Part shown: one piece after another, positions 8,248-17,714 of the stretch | How positions within the stretch are numbered: the first letter of the stretch is position 1 | Layout: each line of letters starts with the position of its first letter | DNA from: Limosilactobacillus mucosae DSM 13345 | GTDB lineage: Bacteria; Bacillota; Bacilli; Lactobacillales; Lactobacillaceae | Direction: 5' to 3' | NCBI RefSeq assembly: GCF_001436025.1 | Contig: NZ_AZEQ01000002.1 | Location: 1-64,000 of the forward strand | Length of the DNA stretch: 64,000 nt | The notes under the pieces: model-generated | Seen by the model: the letters and a program-made list of their open reading frames with translations, nothing else | Database searches by the model: none | Told to the model about the DNA's origin: nothing | Translations under genes and position numbers: made by a program

Positions 8248-10659
8248 CTACGGTAATTTTTCAAAATCAGGCAAAAACAAGGCTGAATTTTCGGTCATGA
8301 TCTGATAATTGATCTTTTCATTGCCGCGCAGAGTCATTTCATAGTCGGTACCGCAGATCACCAGCCGCAATTGATGCCCCCTTAGCAGTCGATGGAAAAC
8401 AGGCTGCAGCGGTAAGGTGAGATCCACGAACTCATTTGGATAGAGCGGCTCCGTGATGGCCGGATCATGGGGGTTCTGCAGATTGATATGACCATAGGAG
8501 ATCACTTTGTAAGGCGTAGGCTCATTTTGCAGCTTGAACTCGCGCAGATCATCATATTTCCAGTGATAGCCCAGCGAAAGACCGTTACGGCTCAACAAAA
8601 CAGGATCCTCGGTTAGGCGCTTAGCCGATCCCTGGTCGATCAGAAATACGGAAAGCAGGCCATGATCATTGTCACAAGCCGCTCTTAGTCTTACGGTTGG
8701 CGTGCCGCGCAACAGATAGTCATCAGTCAGCGGCGCGGTCAGATAGCTGAGACTGAAGCGATTCTTCTCGCTTAGCAGAGCCTTTTTCCAATGAGCGGGA
8801 TGAGCACACCAATCCTGGTAGATCTCGGTCTGCCATTGATAGTCGGTAAAATCGCGAGTTGGCGTTACCAATGGCTCTTTTTCACTCAGTTTTTGGTGAG
8901 CATTGAGATAGAATTTGACACTGTGATCTTCATCCCAGTTTTGGTAGGCCGTCCAGGTTTCTGGTAAGGCATTGTCTTGAACCAATACGGCCGGCAGAAG
9001 GTCGTCGGCATGATTGTCGATTTTCCAAAGCTTGTTGGAAAGCCAGAGATTCACCATGTCGGTAAAGTCCAGCGAGCGAAAGGCATTGATGTAGATATGC
9101 TTGCCTTGATGCAGGATCAGCTTGCTGTTGGCTGCATTTTTCTTCAAACCGTCATAAAGAGCTTTGACGTTGCTTGGCTTAACGTTGTCGTCATTGAGCC
9201 CATGGACCATCATAACGCTGGCTTTGATTTGATCGATCCGTTTGCGATAATTGCGGCGATTCCAAAAATCATTGTAGTTGCCGGTTTGACGATCCATTGC
9301 CAGATTCATCTGGGCCAGATAGCGATTATTGATTTTCTCAACCCGCCGATAGTCGCCAGGCCGCTTGGTACGGCTAAAGCATTCGGCTGCCAGCGTATCG
9401 GCATCTTCACCTTGAAAACCACCGGCTGCTCTGACCAGGCCATTTTCACGGTAATAGTCATACCAGCTTGAAATGGCGGCTTCACTAATGATGGCTTTAA
9501 GTCCCTTCACGCCAGTCGTGGCAACTGCTGTCGAAAGCGTTCCTAAGTAGGAGCGGCCGGTCATTGCTACATTGCCGTTACACCAATCTGCTTTGACGGC
9601 CAGACCGCTGGTGCGATCAGAAAAAGCCGTGCGATCGCCATGTAGCCATTCAACTACGGCCTGCATTGATTCAACCTGTTCAGGCGAGCCGCATGTCTGC
9701 AGACCATCAGAATCTCTAGTCCCAATTCCGGCACAATAGACGGAAGCAAAGCCGCGGGGCGCCAGATAGTCGTTTAACGTGTAGGCTGGCGTCTGACTAA
9801 AGGTTTCAGTAGCTTTTGCGGACCCCTTAATCATCTGATGACGTGGATGGACATTAAAAGTTGGCTCAGCAGGTGAGACCTGATCTGGTTCTTTGCGACT
9901 CAAAGTTTGATTAACATTATGGGTTGCTTTTACGCCCCATTCATCGTTGGTTCCTTGGTTGTATGGACTGGCGGTAAAGACGGCGGGGACTTTTAACCCT
10001 TGATTGGATTCAGCGGGCCGCATGATTTCAACTTTTACCAAATCGGCTTGATCGTCAAAGTCAGTATCAACATCGGTCTCCACGTAGACGACCTCATAGA
10101 TGAAATCGTGCGGATCAAAAACGGCGAGCGACTTGCCATTAAAAAAGATTGGCTTTTGATTGGCTGACAGCTTGTGAGTCCATTTCAGCAAACCTTGAGC
10201 CGTTAATGCATCCAGCAGCGTTTGGCCATTTTTGGTATGAGTGTTCAAAAGATCATAGAATGCGGCAATCACGTCTGCGGTCGTCCATTGTTCAAAATGA
10301 TGGTGCAAAAGCTGCATCTGATCCATCGCCGCCAATGGATCAGTAATTGAAAAGTCAATTGCCGGTTCAAATTCTAACAGCTGCAGGCCGACAAGATAGA
10401 AAACCTCGTCATTGAGCGGCTGCTTGCTTGCCAGCCAGTCAGCCAGGCTCAGCTCAGGCGTTGCCAAAACGTCTTGGCGCCAACGCTTCAATGCCGGTTC
10501 AGAAGTGCAGCTGCAGTTGATTCTTTCCAACAGCGTCTGCCACATTTGATTAGGCGTAAGCGTGCTGCTCTCGCTTGCTTTTAGAAGATGAATGGTCTGG
10601 AGTTCATGGCATTGCTGCTCAAAAGGCAGACTCATCATGGCAAATTGATTGTTTTTCAT
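8248..10659 (-). CDS. pepX: X-prolyl dipeptidyl aminopeptidase PepX
   Basis: 803 residues from the ATG at 10659, with GGGGAGG 8 bp upstream. S15 serine peptidase releasing X-Pro dipeptides. After an N-terminal helical domain the alpha/beta-hydrolase core carries the nucleophile Ser370 in GRSYLG, a catalytic Asp near 490 in HGLNDDNVKP and a His near 523 in GKHIYIN. A C-terminal jelly-roll domain follows (from about residue 570). The length matches lactobacillar PepX (about 790-810). Cytosolic, no signal peptide; supplies proline and dipeptides from casein-type peptides together with PepI and PepN. Confidence 0.94.
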   Translation of the reverse strand: MKNNQFAMMSLPFEQQCHELQTIHLLKASESSTLTPNQMWQTLLERINCSCTSEPALKRWRQDVLATPELSLADWLASKQPLNDEVFYLVGLQLLEFEPAIDFSITDPLAAMDQMQLLHHHFEQWTTADVIAAFYDLLNTHTKNGQTLLDALTAQGLLKWTHKLSANQKPIFFNGKSLAVFDPHDFIYEVVYVETDVDTDFDDQADLVKVEIMRPAESNQGLKVPAVFTASPYNQGTNDEWGVKATHNVNQTLSRKEPDQVSPAEPTFNVHPRHQMIKGSAKATETFSQTPAYTLNDYLAPRGFASVYCAGIGTRDSDGLQTCGSPEQVESMQAVVEWLHGDRTAFSDRTSGLAVKADWCNGNVAMTGRSYLGTLSTAVATTGVKGLKAIISEAAISSWYDYYRENGLVRAAGGFQGEDADTLAAECFSRTKRPGDYRRVEKINNRYLAQMNLAMDRQTGNYNDFWNRRNYRKRIDQIKASVMMVHGLNDDNVKPSNVKALYDGLKKNAANSKLILHQGKHIYINAFRSLDFTDMVNLWLSNKLWKIDNHADDLLPAVLVQDNALPETWTAYQNWDEDHSVKFYLNAHQKLSEKEPLVTPTRDFTDYQWQTEIYQDWCAHPAHWKKALLSEKNRFSLSYLTAPLTDDYLLRGTPTVRLRAACDNDHGLLSVFLIDQGSAKRLTEDPVLLSRNGLSLGYHWKYDDLREFKLQNEPTPYKVISYGHINLQNPHDPAITEPLYPNEFVDLTLPLQPVFHRLLRGHQLRLVICGTDYEMTLRGNEKINYQIMTENSALFLPDFEKLP

Positions 10660-10826
10660 TGGCAAAACCTCCCCAAATCACGCTAAGCACTTATGCTTAT
10701 TAATTAGTGAATATTTTATAACATTCTCACGTTTTCTGGGGTATTGGACAGCATAATTGCCTTAATCTTTATTAAAAGACTGGTCATAAATGATTCTAAA
10801 AGGAACTGATCAGCCATTATTGACAA

Positions 10827-10868
10827 AAAGAGACGGTTTTGCGATCAAATCGCAGAATCGTCTCTTTG
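10827..10868 (-). terminator. Terminator of the hydantoinase operon
   Basis: Long stem (AAAGAGACGGTTTTGCGAT against ATCGCAGAATCGTCTCTTT) with a 3-nt loop, 6 bp beyond the operon's last stop. On the minus strand it ends in CTCTTTTTG. Confidence 0.85.
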
Positions 10869-10874
10869 TCTTAG

Positions 10875-12434
10875 TTAGACGTCAAGCTTCAAGCTACCCA
10901 CTGCTTTGACGCGAACTTGAGCAGAACCGCCTGGTAGATAGGCAAGCGGGATAATTTCGATATTAATGATTTCAACGCTGGTTGGATCCGCGCCAGCACT
11001 GATTGCATTGCTGACTGCCTCGTTTTTGGCTTTTTTTAGTACTTCTTCTTTATCTTTGCCTTCAAAGCTGTAGATTCGGTTAACGTCGCCACTGACTTGT
11101 CCCAAAGCCGCACCCACTGCATTGGCTGCATCATAGTGGTCTGGACGGTACACTTTGCTGATGCCCTTGATCTGATCGTCAACCAAAAAACTACCGCCAC
11201 CGGTGAGAATCAAAGGGATATCACCGCTTTTAAGCTTCATTTGATCAAGCGAGTCGGCAACGGTCTGGTTGATCGCGGCTAATACGCTGTCAGCCCATTC
11301 CTCAGAAATATCAGCAACCTTGTCCGATTGATCATGAAATGCACGATTAAGTCTGGCTGCATTGTCAGAGGCGGTCTCAACATCTCCGCCAAAGACTTTC
11401 GACTTAGTGACGATTTCATATCCGACACTGTCTGGTCCAACCGTGAAACCATCATCATTTCTATGGATCACGGTACCACCGCCAATACCAATTGAAAGAA
11501 TGTCTGGCATACGGAAGTTGGTTTCTACGCCGCCAACCTGTGCTGAAAGGGAAGATTGGCGTGGAAAGCTGTTTACCAAAACACCGATATCGCTGGTAGT
11601 GCCACCAACGTCAAGTACCAGTGCATTTTTAATGTCTGAGAGATGGTAGGCACCACGAATGCTATTGGTAGGCCCGCAGCCAATGGTAAAGATCGGATAT
11701 TTCTGAGTAAACTCACCAGTCATCAAGGTTCCATCATTTTGACTGAAAAAAGTTTGTGCTTTGATGCCAAGTTCTGCTAAGGCACTTTCAAAGCCATTTA
11801 CGATTTGCTCGCCGATTGTCATCAAAGCAGCATTTAAGATTGACGCGTTTTCTCGTTCAAGCATGCCGATGCCGCCAATCTGATGCGACAAAGTAATCTT
11901 AACATCATTGCCTAGGTCCTCTTTGATCCATTGCGCGACTTGCAGTTCTTGAGTGGGATTTACTGGTGAAAAAGTCCCCGCGATGGCAATGCTTGTTTTT
12001 TTATCTTTTAAGTTAGCACAGAATGCATCAACCTCATCACGATTCAGTTCGGCAATTTTACGGCCATCATATTCATACCCGCCGGAAATGATAGCAGCTT
12101 TTTCATTAACGGCTGCTTTCAGATCGGCAGGCCATTCCATATAAGGGGGAATGCCAACTGATGCCGGCTTGCCGATTCGGAGATAAGCGACCTTGTCCAG
12201 ACCCTTGCGCTCAACGATAGCATTGGTGGATTTCGTGGTTCCAAGCATGGCAAAACCAATCTTACTCTTATCTACATGACTTTCAGCCAGTACTTTAGAG
12301 ATTGCATTGAAGATACCACCTTGTACGTCTTTGGTAGTGTGTGCCTTAACCGTGTAGATAACGTTCAGCTGGTCGTCCAGAATTGCAGCATCGGTATTCG
12401 TACCGCCAACATCAACGCCTAAACGATATGCCAT
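10875..12434 (-). CDS. Hydantoinase/oxoprolinase family protein (HyuA-like)
   Basis: 519 residues. An ASKHA-type ATPase fold: DVGGTNTDAAILDD at residues 8-21 is the phosphate-binding loop, and a second motif, LDVGGTTSDIGVL, lies near residue 275. The family includes ATP-dependent hydantoinase A and oxoprolinase subunits; this one is shorter than HyuA (about 680) and lacks the B subunit nearby. AGGAG precedes the ATG. It follows the DUF917 gene by 3 bp and is the last gene of the permease operon. The likely role is ATP-dependent opening of a cyclic amide brought in by the NCS1 permease, but the substrate is not known. Confidence 0.82.
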   Translation of the reverse strand: MAYRLGVDVGGTNTDAAILDDQLNVIYTVKAHTTKDVQGGIFNAISKVLAESHVDKSKIGFAMLGTTKSTNAIVERKGLDKVAYLRIGKPASVGIPPYMEWPADLKAAVNEKAAIISGGYEYDGRKIAELNRDEVDAFCANLKDKKTSIAIAGTFSPVNPTQELQVAQWIKEDLGNDVKITLSHQIGGIGMLERENASILNAALMTIGEQIVNGFESALAELGIKAQTFFSQNDGTLMTGEFTQKYPIFTIGCGPTNSIRGAYHLSDIKNALVLDVGGTTSDIGVLVNSFPRQSSLSAQVGGVETNFRMPDILSIGIGGGTVIHRNDDGFTVGPDSVGYEIVTKSKVFGGDVETASDNAARLNRAFHDQSDKVADISEEWADSVLAAINQTVADSLDQMKLKSGDIPLILTGGGSFLVDDQIKGISKVYRPDHYDAANAVGAALGQVSGDVNRIYSFEGKDKEEVLKKAKNEAVSNAISAGADPTSVEIINIEIIPLAYLPGGSAQVRVKAVGSLKLDV

Positions 12435-12437
12435 AAG

Positions 12438-13523
12438 CTATTTCTCCTTTCCCTGCAGCTCTTCTACTGGAATATAGTCGACATCATAGCCAAAGTAGCG
12501 TGGTCCTGCCGTTTCGATGCCAATAGGAGTACGCCATTGCGGATCACAAGGGAATGACACAACCTTAACGCGTGATCCGTATTGCAGACGCTCTGACGTA
12601 ATCGGAAAGGCGCTCTCAATATCCAAGGCAACGATTAGATCAGGAACCGAGGCTAAGATCTCATCACCCTCCTTGGCAACCAGTGTTTCGTTTTGGAATT
12701 CGAGACTGAACGTTTTCCCTCGATAGTTGTTGAGCCCCTCGATTTGTGCGGTACCAAAGTTAAAGCCCTGCTTGGTTTCGCGCGTTACAGCAGTCACTTT
12801 GCCGTCGTATAGCTCAAAACCGTTGAGTCGATCCAATAGCGCTTTGAAGACGTCATCATAATCTTCTTGATGCATCAGAATCTCGCCAATCTCACGAGCC
12901 AATGAAAGAGTACCGTTTACGACAGATCCCTTGACGTCCTTGCCAGCTAAAAAGTAGTCAGAGACAGATGCTGAACCGCCCATTTGAACGGTTAGGGCGC
13001 GAGACATGTATTCTGACCAATAGGCGTTGATTGGCTTAAGCAGGGCAACGTTGCCTTTTTCATCGCCAACGGCTACTTGTTCAGGCTCCAGGCCATGGAG
13101 GTGGAAAGTTTCCATCTGTGCTTCAGGAAAGGCTCGGCCAATTGCATCGGCATCCAGAATTGGCAAGTGCAGTTTGGCCGCCGCACCGACTGGATAAAGT
13201 GAGTTGATGCCACCGACTTCAATTGGAATGATAACATCAGCTTTTTTACCAAATGCGCGTTCAAGTTCTTGCAGAGGGGTCGTCAGCTCAATCTCAGAAG
13301 GCAGTTTCTCCAATGATACGGTTGGCGCTCCCATTCCAGATACGGGAACGACGTATTGATCGTCCTGCAACTCATCGATTGAGATCAAATTTACGGGACC
13401 ATACTTCTGAATCATGCTCTTGGCAAGCAAACGGCCAACCTTGGGATCACCACCACCGCCGGATCCTAGTACAGAAGCTCCGACTGAGATGTAGTCAATG
13501 TCTTGTTCGGTTAGTTCTCTCAT
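12438..13523 (-). CDS. DUF917 family protein
   Basis: 361 residues. The N-terminal segment YISVGASVLGSGGGGDPKVGRL is the glycine-rich signature of DUF917 proteins, which typically sit beside hydantoinase-A-like proteins. It may be the partner of the HyuA-like ATPase in place of a B subunit. The ATG overlaps the permease stop by 4 bp (ATGA), with GGAGG 11 bp upstream, so translation is coupled. No membrane segment. Biochemical function of the family is not established to my knowledge. Confidence 0.82.
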   Translation of the reverse strand: MRELTEQDIDYISVGASVLGSGGGGDPKVGRLLAKSMIQKYGPVNLISIDELQDDQYVVPVSGMGAPTVSLEKLPSEIELTTPLQELERAFGKKADVIIPIEVGGINSLYPVGAAAKLHLPILDADAIGRAFPEAQMETFHLHGLEPEQVAVGDEKGNVALLKPINAYWSEYMSRALTVQMGGSASVSDYFLAGKDVKGSVVNGTLSLAREIGEILMHQEDYDDVFKALLDRLNGFELYDGKVTAVTRETKQGFNFGTAQIEGLNNYRGKTFSLEFQNETLVAKEGDEILASVPDLIVALDIESAFPITSERLQYGSRVKVVSFPCDPQWRTPIGIETAGPRYFGYDVDYIPVEELQGKEK

Positions 13524-14833
13524 GGTTTCTCAACCTCCAATGTCTCATCTTTCTTATTCTTTGTAAGGTAGCTCAGCAGCAGCTGCATGAAGAAACCAAC
13601 CAGAATTCCGTCCAGTGGTGGTATCTGCGTCAGCTTAATGATACCCAATCCAGTTGGCGCGTCAGTCGTTAAATAAGTGACTACGATGCCAACTACCCAT
13701 GAAGCCATTGAACGCCACACGATCGATTTAGGCTCTTCACGGTTACTGATGCGATTGAACTCTTTTTTGATGAAGTAGAATTCAGCAATGTAGATACCAG
13801 GGACCGGTGCGATGAAGATACCCAAAATATTGAGAAATGGCACGAACTGGTTGTAGATACCGAATACCCCGAGCAACGTACCGATTGTACCCAGAATCAA
13901 AACCAGTGTACGAAATTTGACTTTAGTAAAGATCACATTGAATCCTAGAGAAGCAGAGTAGAGGTTACTGGTGTTGGTAACCCATTGTGTTAAGGAGAGG
14001 ACGATGATGCCTGGGATGCCCATGCCAATCATGATCAGCATTTTCATCATGTCCGTGCTGCCGAGTGATTTACTCATGAAGATTGATACCAAAATCATAA
14101 AGGAGTTACCAATGAACATCCCGAAGAAGGTTCCGATAATGGAGTCTTTTTGGCTCTTAGCCCAACGTGAGATGTCTGGTTGGGTAGCCGCACCGACGAT
14201 AAATGAAGAGATAACCAACGCGATTGCAGAACCAAATGGTAAAGTTGCAGATGTCTGAGTTTTTGGCAGTCCATGTGTCCGCAGTGCGATAAACAGCGCA
14301 ATCAGCATCAGTATCAAGAGGAACGGTACCGAGATTTCGCTTAGTTTGGAAAAAGCCCGATATCCATAAAGCGTCGTACCGACCATAAAAATACCCGCAA
14401 TAATTGAAAATACCCAAGTTGGCCAGTTGATGCCAAACGCGCTGATAAAAGCTGTTCTTGCGTTGTCTGCAAAGAACCCGACTTGCACGCCAAACCAGCC
14501 TAACAGTGAAAGACCAATCATTGCTGAATATGCAAGCGTGCCTTTCTTGCCAAAGACATAGCGAGTAATCATTGACGTTGACAAGTTGGTAGCCGCGCCG
14601 ACAGAAGCCGTAATCGTACAAATCGTTGCCAAAATAAACGACCCGATAATTACAGCCCAGATTGCTTTATCAAGAGGCAGTCCCTTTGCCAGCTGCACGC
14701 CTAAAATAACGGCAGCCAGATCGACGCCAATTGCGACCCAAATGGAAAACAGCGATATCCAGGACTTTTGTTGTGACTTTGGAACCTGCTTCAAAGAGTA
14801 GTCTGAAGCAAAGCTTTTTTCTTTTTGTGCCAT
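13520..14833 (-). CDS. NCS1-type cytosine/purine/hydantoin permease
   Basis: 437 residues with 12 predicted membrane segments, of the nucleobase:cation symporter 1 family (CodB/PurP/Mhp1-like). The N-terminus (SWISLFSIWVAIGVDLAAVILGVQLAKGLP) and the central GAATQPDISRWAKS segment are family-typical. First gene of an operon with the DUF917 and hydantoinase-A-like genes, so a cyclic ureide or lactam such as hydantoin or oxoproline is more likely than cytosine. The Shine-Dalgarno site is GGGGA before the ATG. No regulator gene adjoins it. Confidence 0.82.
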   Translation of the reverse strand: MAQKEKSFASDYSLKQVPKSQQKSWISLFSIWVAIGVDLAAVILGVQLAKGLPLDKAIWAVIIGSFILATICTITASVGAATNLSTSMITRYVFGKKGTLAYSAMIGLSLLGWFGVQVGFFADNARTAFISAFGINWPTWVFSIIAGIFMVGTTLYGYRAFSKLSEISVPFLLILMLIALFIALRTHGLPKTQTSATLPFGSAIALVISSFIVGAATQPDISRWAKSQKDSIIGTFFGMFIGNSFMILVSIFMSKSLGSTDMMKMLIMIGMGIPGIIVLSLTQWVTNTSNLYSASLGFNVIFTKVKFRTLVLILGTIGTLLGVFGIYNQFVPFLNILGIFIAPVPGIYIAEFYFIKKEFNRISNREEPKSIVWRSMASWVVGIVVTYLTTDAPTGLGIIKLTQIPPLDGILVGFFMQLLLSYLTKNKKDETLEVEKP

Positions 14834-15265
14834 AATAATTCCCCATCCCCTCCGAATGTTAATGAATAGTTAAAATTTAATTAAAAATTATATAATCAGT
14901 TTAATAAAATCGACAGATATTAAATGAATATTTTTACTTGATTAGATAATATATATACGATTAGTTGCTTTGAATAAGAAATTTTAAACGTTTTTTGAAT
15001 ATTTAAATCTTTTAATTTAAAATTGATTCATTTTATAAAGCCCTAGATGATGGGAAAAATCTCTGTTATTTATTAATAAATAAGGGAGGGGAGACGGCTC
15101 TATGACTTGAGCAACAGGCAACTAGAAAAAAGCAAAACAGCCCCATCACGGAAGATTTCCGCAATGAGGCCATAAATCATATAGGGGTACAGGACCTTGC
15201 AGTTATTTTGGGGATTGTCATTCATACTTATGGAAGCATAGAAGGGATGGTTTAAATCTCAATTC
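14834..15265. other. AT-rich intergenic region
   Basis: 432 bp. The part next to the permease (14870-15060) is extremely AT-rich and must hold the operon promoter, though no single -35/-10 pair stands out. The rest contains one minus-strand hairpin (listed separately). No convincing gene seen. Confidence 0.5.
15125..15171 (-). terminator. Probable terminator downstream of the small membrane protein
   Basis: A stem rich in G-U pairs (GGCCTCATTGCGGAA against TTCCGTGATGGGGC on the minus strand) is followed by TGTTTTGCTTTTTT. It lies 95 bp past the nearest minus-strand gene. Confidence 0.55.
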
Positions 15266-15634
15266 TTAGTATCTATCGTTATAATCATCATCATAATCGT
15301 CATGATGATGGTGGGATAGCTGATCTGCAGTATAGATGTCCCATAGCGTATCAGATACATCATCATGATCGTCCATCTCCTCATCTTGATAAGGGGCTGG
15401 CGGTAATCCTTCTTCTTTACGTTTCTCATTCATCTCGTCAACGTTATGTCTGTCAAGATCCGCGCCGGTGATCCATTCAAAGAACCAAAAAATAAGAACA
15501 ATTACCAGAAACATAAAAAAGATGGCAAAGACAATCGACCATAACTCCATAGCAGTGATAAAGATGACAGCGATGAACGCCGTAATTGCCCAGCGCCGAT
15601 GCAAAATTTTTTTCTTTTCATCATTGCTAATCAC
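15266..15634 (-). CDS. Small membrane protein with His/Asp-rich tail
   Basis: 122 residues from a GTG at 15634, chosen because AAGGAGG sits 8 bp upstream; an earlier ATG has no site. A basic N-terminus is followed by two adjacent hydrophobic stretches (about 14-32 and 33-54) and a cytosolic tail rich in Asp, Glu, His and Tyr, ending in HHHHDDYDDDYNDRY. The tail could bind metal ions, but nothing proves it. I do not recognise a family. It stands alone, with its own probable terminator. Confidence 0.6.
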   Translation of the reverse strand: MISNDEKKKILHRRWAITAFIAVIFITAMELWSIVFAIFFMFLVIVLIFWFFEWITGADLDRHNVDEMNEKRKEEGLPPAPYQDEEMDDHDDVSDTLWDIYTADQLSHHHHDDYDDDYNDRY

Positions 15635-15704
15635 CAGCACTGCCTCCTTACTTATAAAATTTGAATTCAACCAAATTATATCTCATTTCATTAGGAGGAG
15701 TTGG

Positions 15705-15770
15705 TTGATTTATGTGCAAATATTCATTAATGATATCCGTGAACGTCCCATTTGTCATTTTGCAAGTTGA
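15705..15770 (+). CDS. Possible 21-codon ORF ahead of acetoin reductase
   Basis: A TTG at 15705 has AGGAGG 6 bp upstream and opens a 21-codon frame ending in RERPICHFAS. A second frame from the ATG at 15712 runs 50 codons to 15864. The strong Shine-Dalgarno site is the only support. It could be a leader peptide or chance; the start of the next gene is 134 bp away. Confidence 0.22.
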   Translation: MIYVQIFINDIRERPICHFAS

Positions 15771-15904
15771 AAAATCAAGGAAATACACGGCATCTATAAA
15801 GGTTACTGCTTGTGATTTTGTATACAAATTAATCGATCAAGCGCTTTCTTTAGTGATAAGATAAAATTGTTACATATTTGGTTTGTAAAATTGGAGGTAA
15901 TGAT

Positions 15905-16699
15905 ATGACTGAAGAAAAGCGCGTTGCTGTCGTTACTGGTGGGGACCGTGGGATTGGCCGCGGCATTACGAACCAGCTGCTTAAGGATGGCTACTATGTC
16001 GTAATCGCCAACCGTAATGAAGAAGCCGGTAAGAAAGCCGTTGAAGAACTGAACGCTCAAGGATATGAAGGCAAGGTCGTATCCGTATCCGGCGATGCAT
16101 CCAAGAAAGAAAGTCACGAACGCTTCGTTAAGACTGCCGTTGACAACTTCGGCCGTCTGGACACGTACGTAAACAACGCTGGAATTGCTCAGATCAAGCT
16201 GCTCAAGGATGAAACTGAAGCTGACATGGATGAGATTTTCCATGTCAACGTCTACTCAGTACTGTTTGGGATGCAGGCCGCCGCTGCTCAATTCCGCAAG
16301 CAGGACGATGGCGACAAGATCCGCAAGATTATCAACGCCTCCAGTATCGCCGGTCACATTGCCTTTGACATGCTGGGTGCCTACTCTGCATCCAAGTTTG
16401 CCATTCGTGGTTTGACGCAGGCCGCCGCCAAGGAACTTGGCCGTGAGCACATTACGGTCAACGCCTACTGCCCAGGTATCGTTGGCACTGACATGTGGGA
16501 CTACATCGATGAAAAGATGGTTGAAGCATGGGGTGGTAACAAGGGCGACTACCTTAAGAAGTACTCTGGCTCCATTACGCTGGGACGGGTTGAAACGCCT
16601 GCTGACGTGGCCAATTACGTATCCTGGCTGGCATCGACCAAGTCCGACTACATGACTGGTCAAGCCGTTCAAATCGATGGCGGGATTCAATTTATCTAA
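15905..16699 (+). CDS. butA: Acetoin/diacetyl reductase, SDR family
   Basis: 264 residues from the ATG at 15905 (GGAGG 7 bp upstream; an ATG 9 codons earlier lacks a site). Classical short-chain dehydrogenase: cofactor motif TGGDRGIGRG (11-20), NNAG (90-93), catalytic Ser in NASSIAG (144-150), and Tyr160/Lys164 in YSASK. Length and sequence fit the diacetyl/(S)-acetoin-forming NAD-dependent reductases, which reduce diacetyl to acetoin and on to butanediol. Codon use is that of a strongly expressed gene (many AAG, GTC, GAC, CGT). A TAAAAT at 15862-15867 may be the -10, with AAGCGCTT (15839-15846) just upstream resembling a cre core. Confidence 0.88.
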   Translation: MTEEKRVAVVTGGDRGIGRGITNQLLKDGYYVVIANRNEEAGKKAVEELNAQGYEGKVVSVSGDASKKESHERFVKTAVDNFGRLDTYVNNAGIAQIKLLKDETEADMDEIFHVNVYSVLFGMQAAAAQFRKQDDGDKIRKIINASSIAGHIAFDMLGAYSASKFAIRGLTQAAAKELGREHITVNAYCPGIVGTDMWDYIDEKMVEAWGGNKGDYLKKYSGSITLGRVETPADVANYVSWLASTKSDYMTGQAVQIDGGIQFI

Positions 16700-16725
16700 T
16701 TCCAGCTGTTTCAAACTGAATATTC

Positions 16726-16768
16726 AAAACAAAAGCCGCGATCCTCACTGGGTTACGGCTTTTTGAAT
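16726..16768. terminator. Bidirectional terminator after butA
   Basis: AAAAGCCG/CGGCTTTTT arms flanked by TATTCAAA and TTGAATA. Confidence 0.75.
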
Positions 16769-16772
16769 ACTT

Positions 16773-16803
16773 AAAAAGCGCGTCATGTAAGCTAACGCGC
16801 TGA
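16773..16803 (-). terminator. Terminator of the lipoprotein gene
   Basis: AGCGCGT/ACGCGCT stem followed on the minus strand by TTTTT, 8 bp past the stop. Confidence 0.75.
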
Positions 16804-16810
16804 TTGAAGA

Positions 16811-17419
16811 CTATTGATTCTGATTCAGATAGTCGGCCTCGCTTCTTAACTGGCTGACATAGCCGTTAACCTCATCTTTTTGACTCTGAGTGACGTAGTA
16901 GTCTTTTTCTAGATTTGAGAGGGAAACGGTCCTGATTTCAAAATGACCATCCGCTACGCTTTCTGAATCACTGACTTCCCACATCTTGTAGGTAACGGTA
17001 TCGCCATCAACCTTGTAGTAAAGAAAACTGGTTGGGTCACCGTTCGCGGTAAGATAACTGTAGTCAGCAACCGCGTCACTGATTGGATTCTCGCCGGCTG
17101 GACTGTAGCAGAAGAAATCATTGCCAATATATTCTTTGAACCAGTCAGGCTCAACCAAGAGTGCCAGCATGACACCGGTCGTTTTATCATCTACTTTGGC
17201 TGTTTTGGCAGTACTGGAAGCTGTGGTGGAACTGTCTGAGCTACTACTCGCTTTTTGAATCTGGCTGTCAGAATGACTAGACTTTTTGGATGATGACTTG
17301 GCAGTGCTGCTTTGGGCTGCCGTACTGCTTGATTCTTTACTGGATGACGATTGACTGCCGCACGCGGTCAGCAGGAAGCATGACACTAAGGCGGAGGTGA
17401 TAACAATGGATTTTTTCAA
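16811..17419 (-). CDS. Ser-rich lipoprotein (Lreu_0056-like family)
   Basis: 202 residues. A lipoprotein signal peptide ends at the lipobox LTAC (Cys20), followed by a Ser/Thr/Lys linker to about residue 75. The C-terminal ~125-residue domain begins GVMLALLVEPDWFKEYIG and contains the YSYLTANGDPTSFLYYKVDGD segment. To my memory this domain matches a small lipoprotein family widespread in lactobacilli (named after Lreu_0056), of unknown function. Anchored outside the membrane; the linker would reach into the wall. Single-gene unit with its own terminator. Confidence 0.75.
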   Translation of the reverse strand: MKKSIVITSALVSCFLLTACGSQSSSSKESSSTAAQSSTAKSSSKKSSHSDSQIQKASSSSDSSTTASSTAKTAKVDDKTTGVMLALLVEPDWFKEYIGNDFFCYSPAGENPISDAVADYSYLTANGDPTSFLYYKVDGDTVTYKMWEVSDSESVADGHFEIRTVSLSNLEKDYYVTQSQKDEVNGYVSQLRSEADYLNQNQ

Positions 17420-17627
17420 TTCTTTTCTCTCCCTAAAATAAAATTCTTACCGAAAAATTATTCATTTATAATCAGCTTTTATAGGATAACTCATCTTGAA
17501 TGAAAAGCTATCAAAATAATAAAAACTTTTAAAAACATAAATCAACACTAAAATAATCAGTCAGCGGATGATTTGCCAAACCAGCATGTTCCACGTGAAA
17601 CCTAATCTAATTAATTTGCTCTGAAAG

Positions 17628-17657
17628 GCGACAGATAAGTATCTTTCGGCGTATAAT
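17628..17657 (+). promoter_or_regulatory. Promoter of potABCD
   Basis: GCGACA (17628-17633), 18-bp spacer and a perfect TATAAT (17652-17657), 57 bp before the potA start. No other strong signal in the 295-bp gap. Confidence 0.6.
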
Positions 17658-17714
17658 TGAGTTTGCTGTAATCGTGAAAAATTCGCGGAAATAAAAGATG
17701 AAAAGGAGAACATC

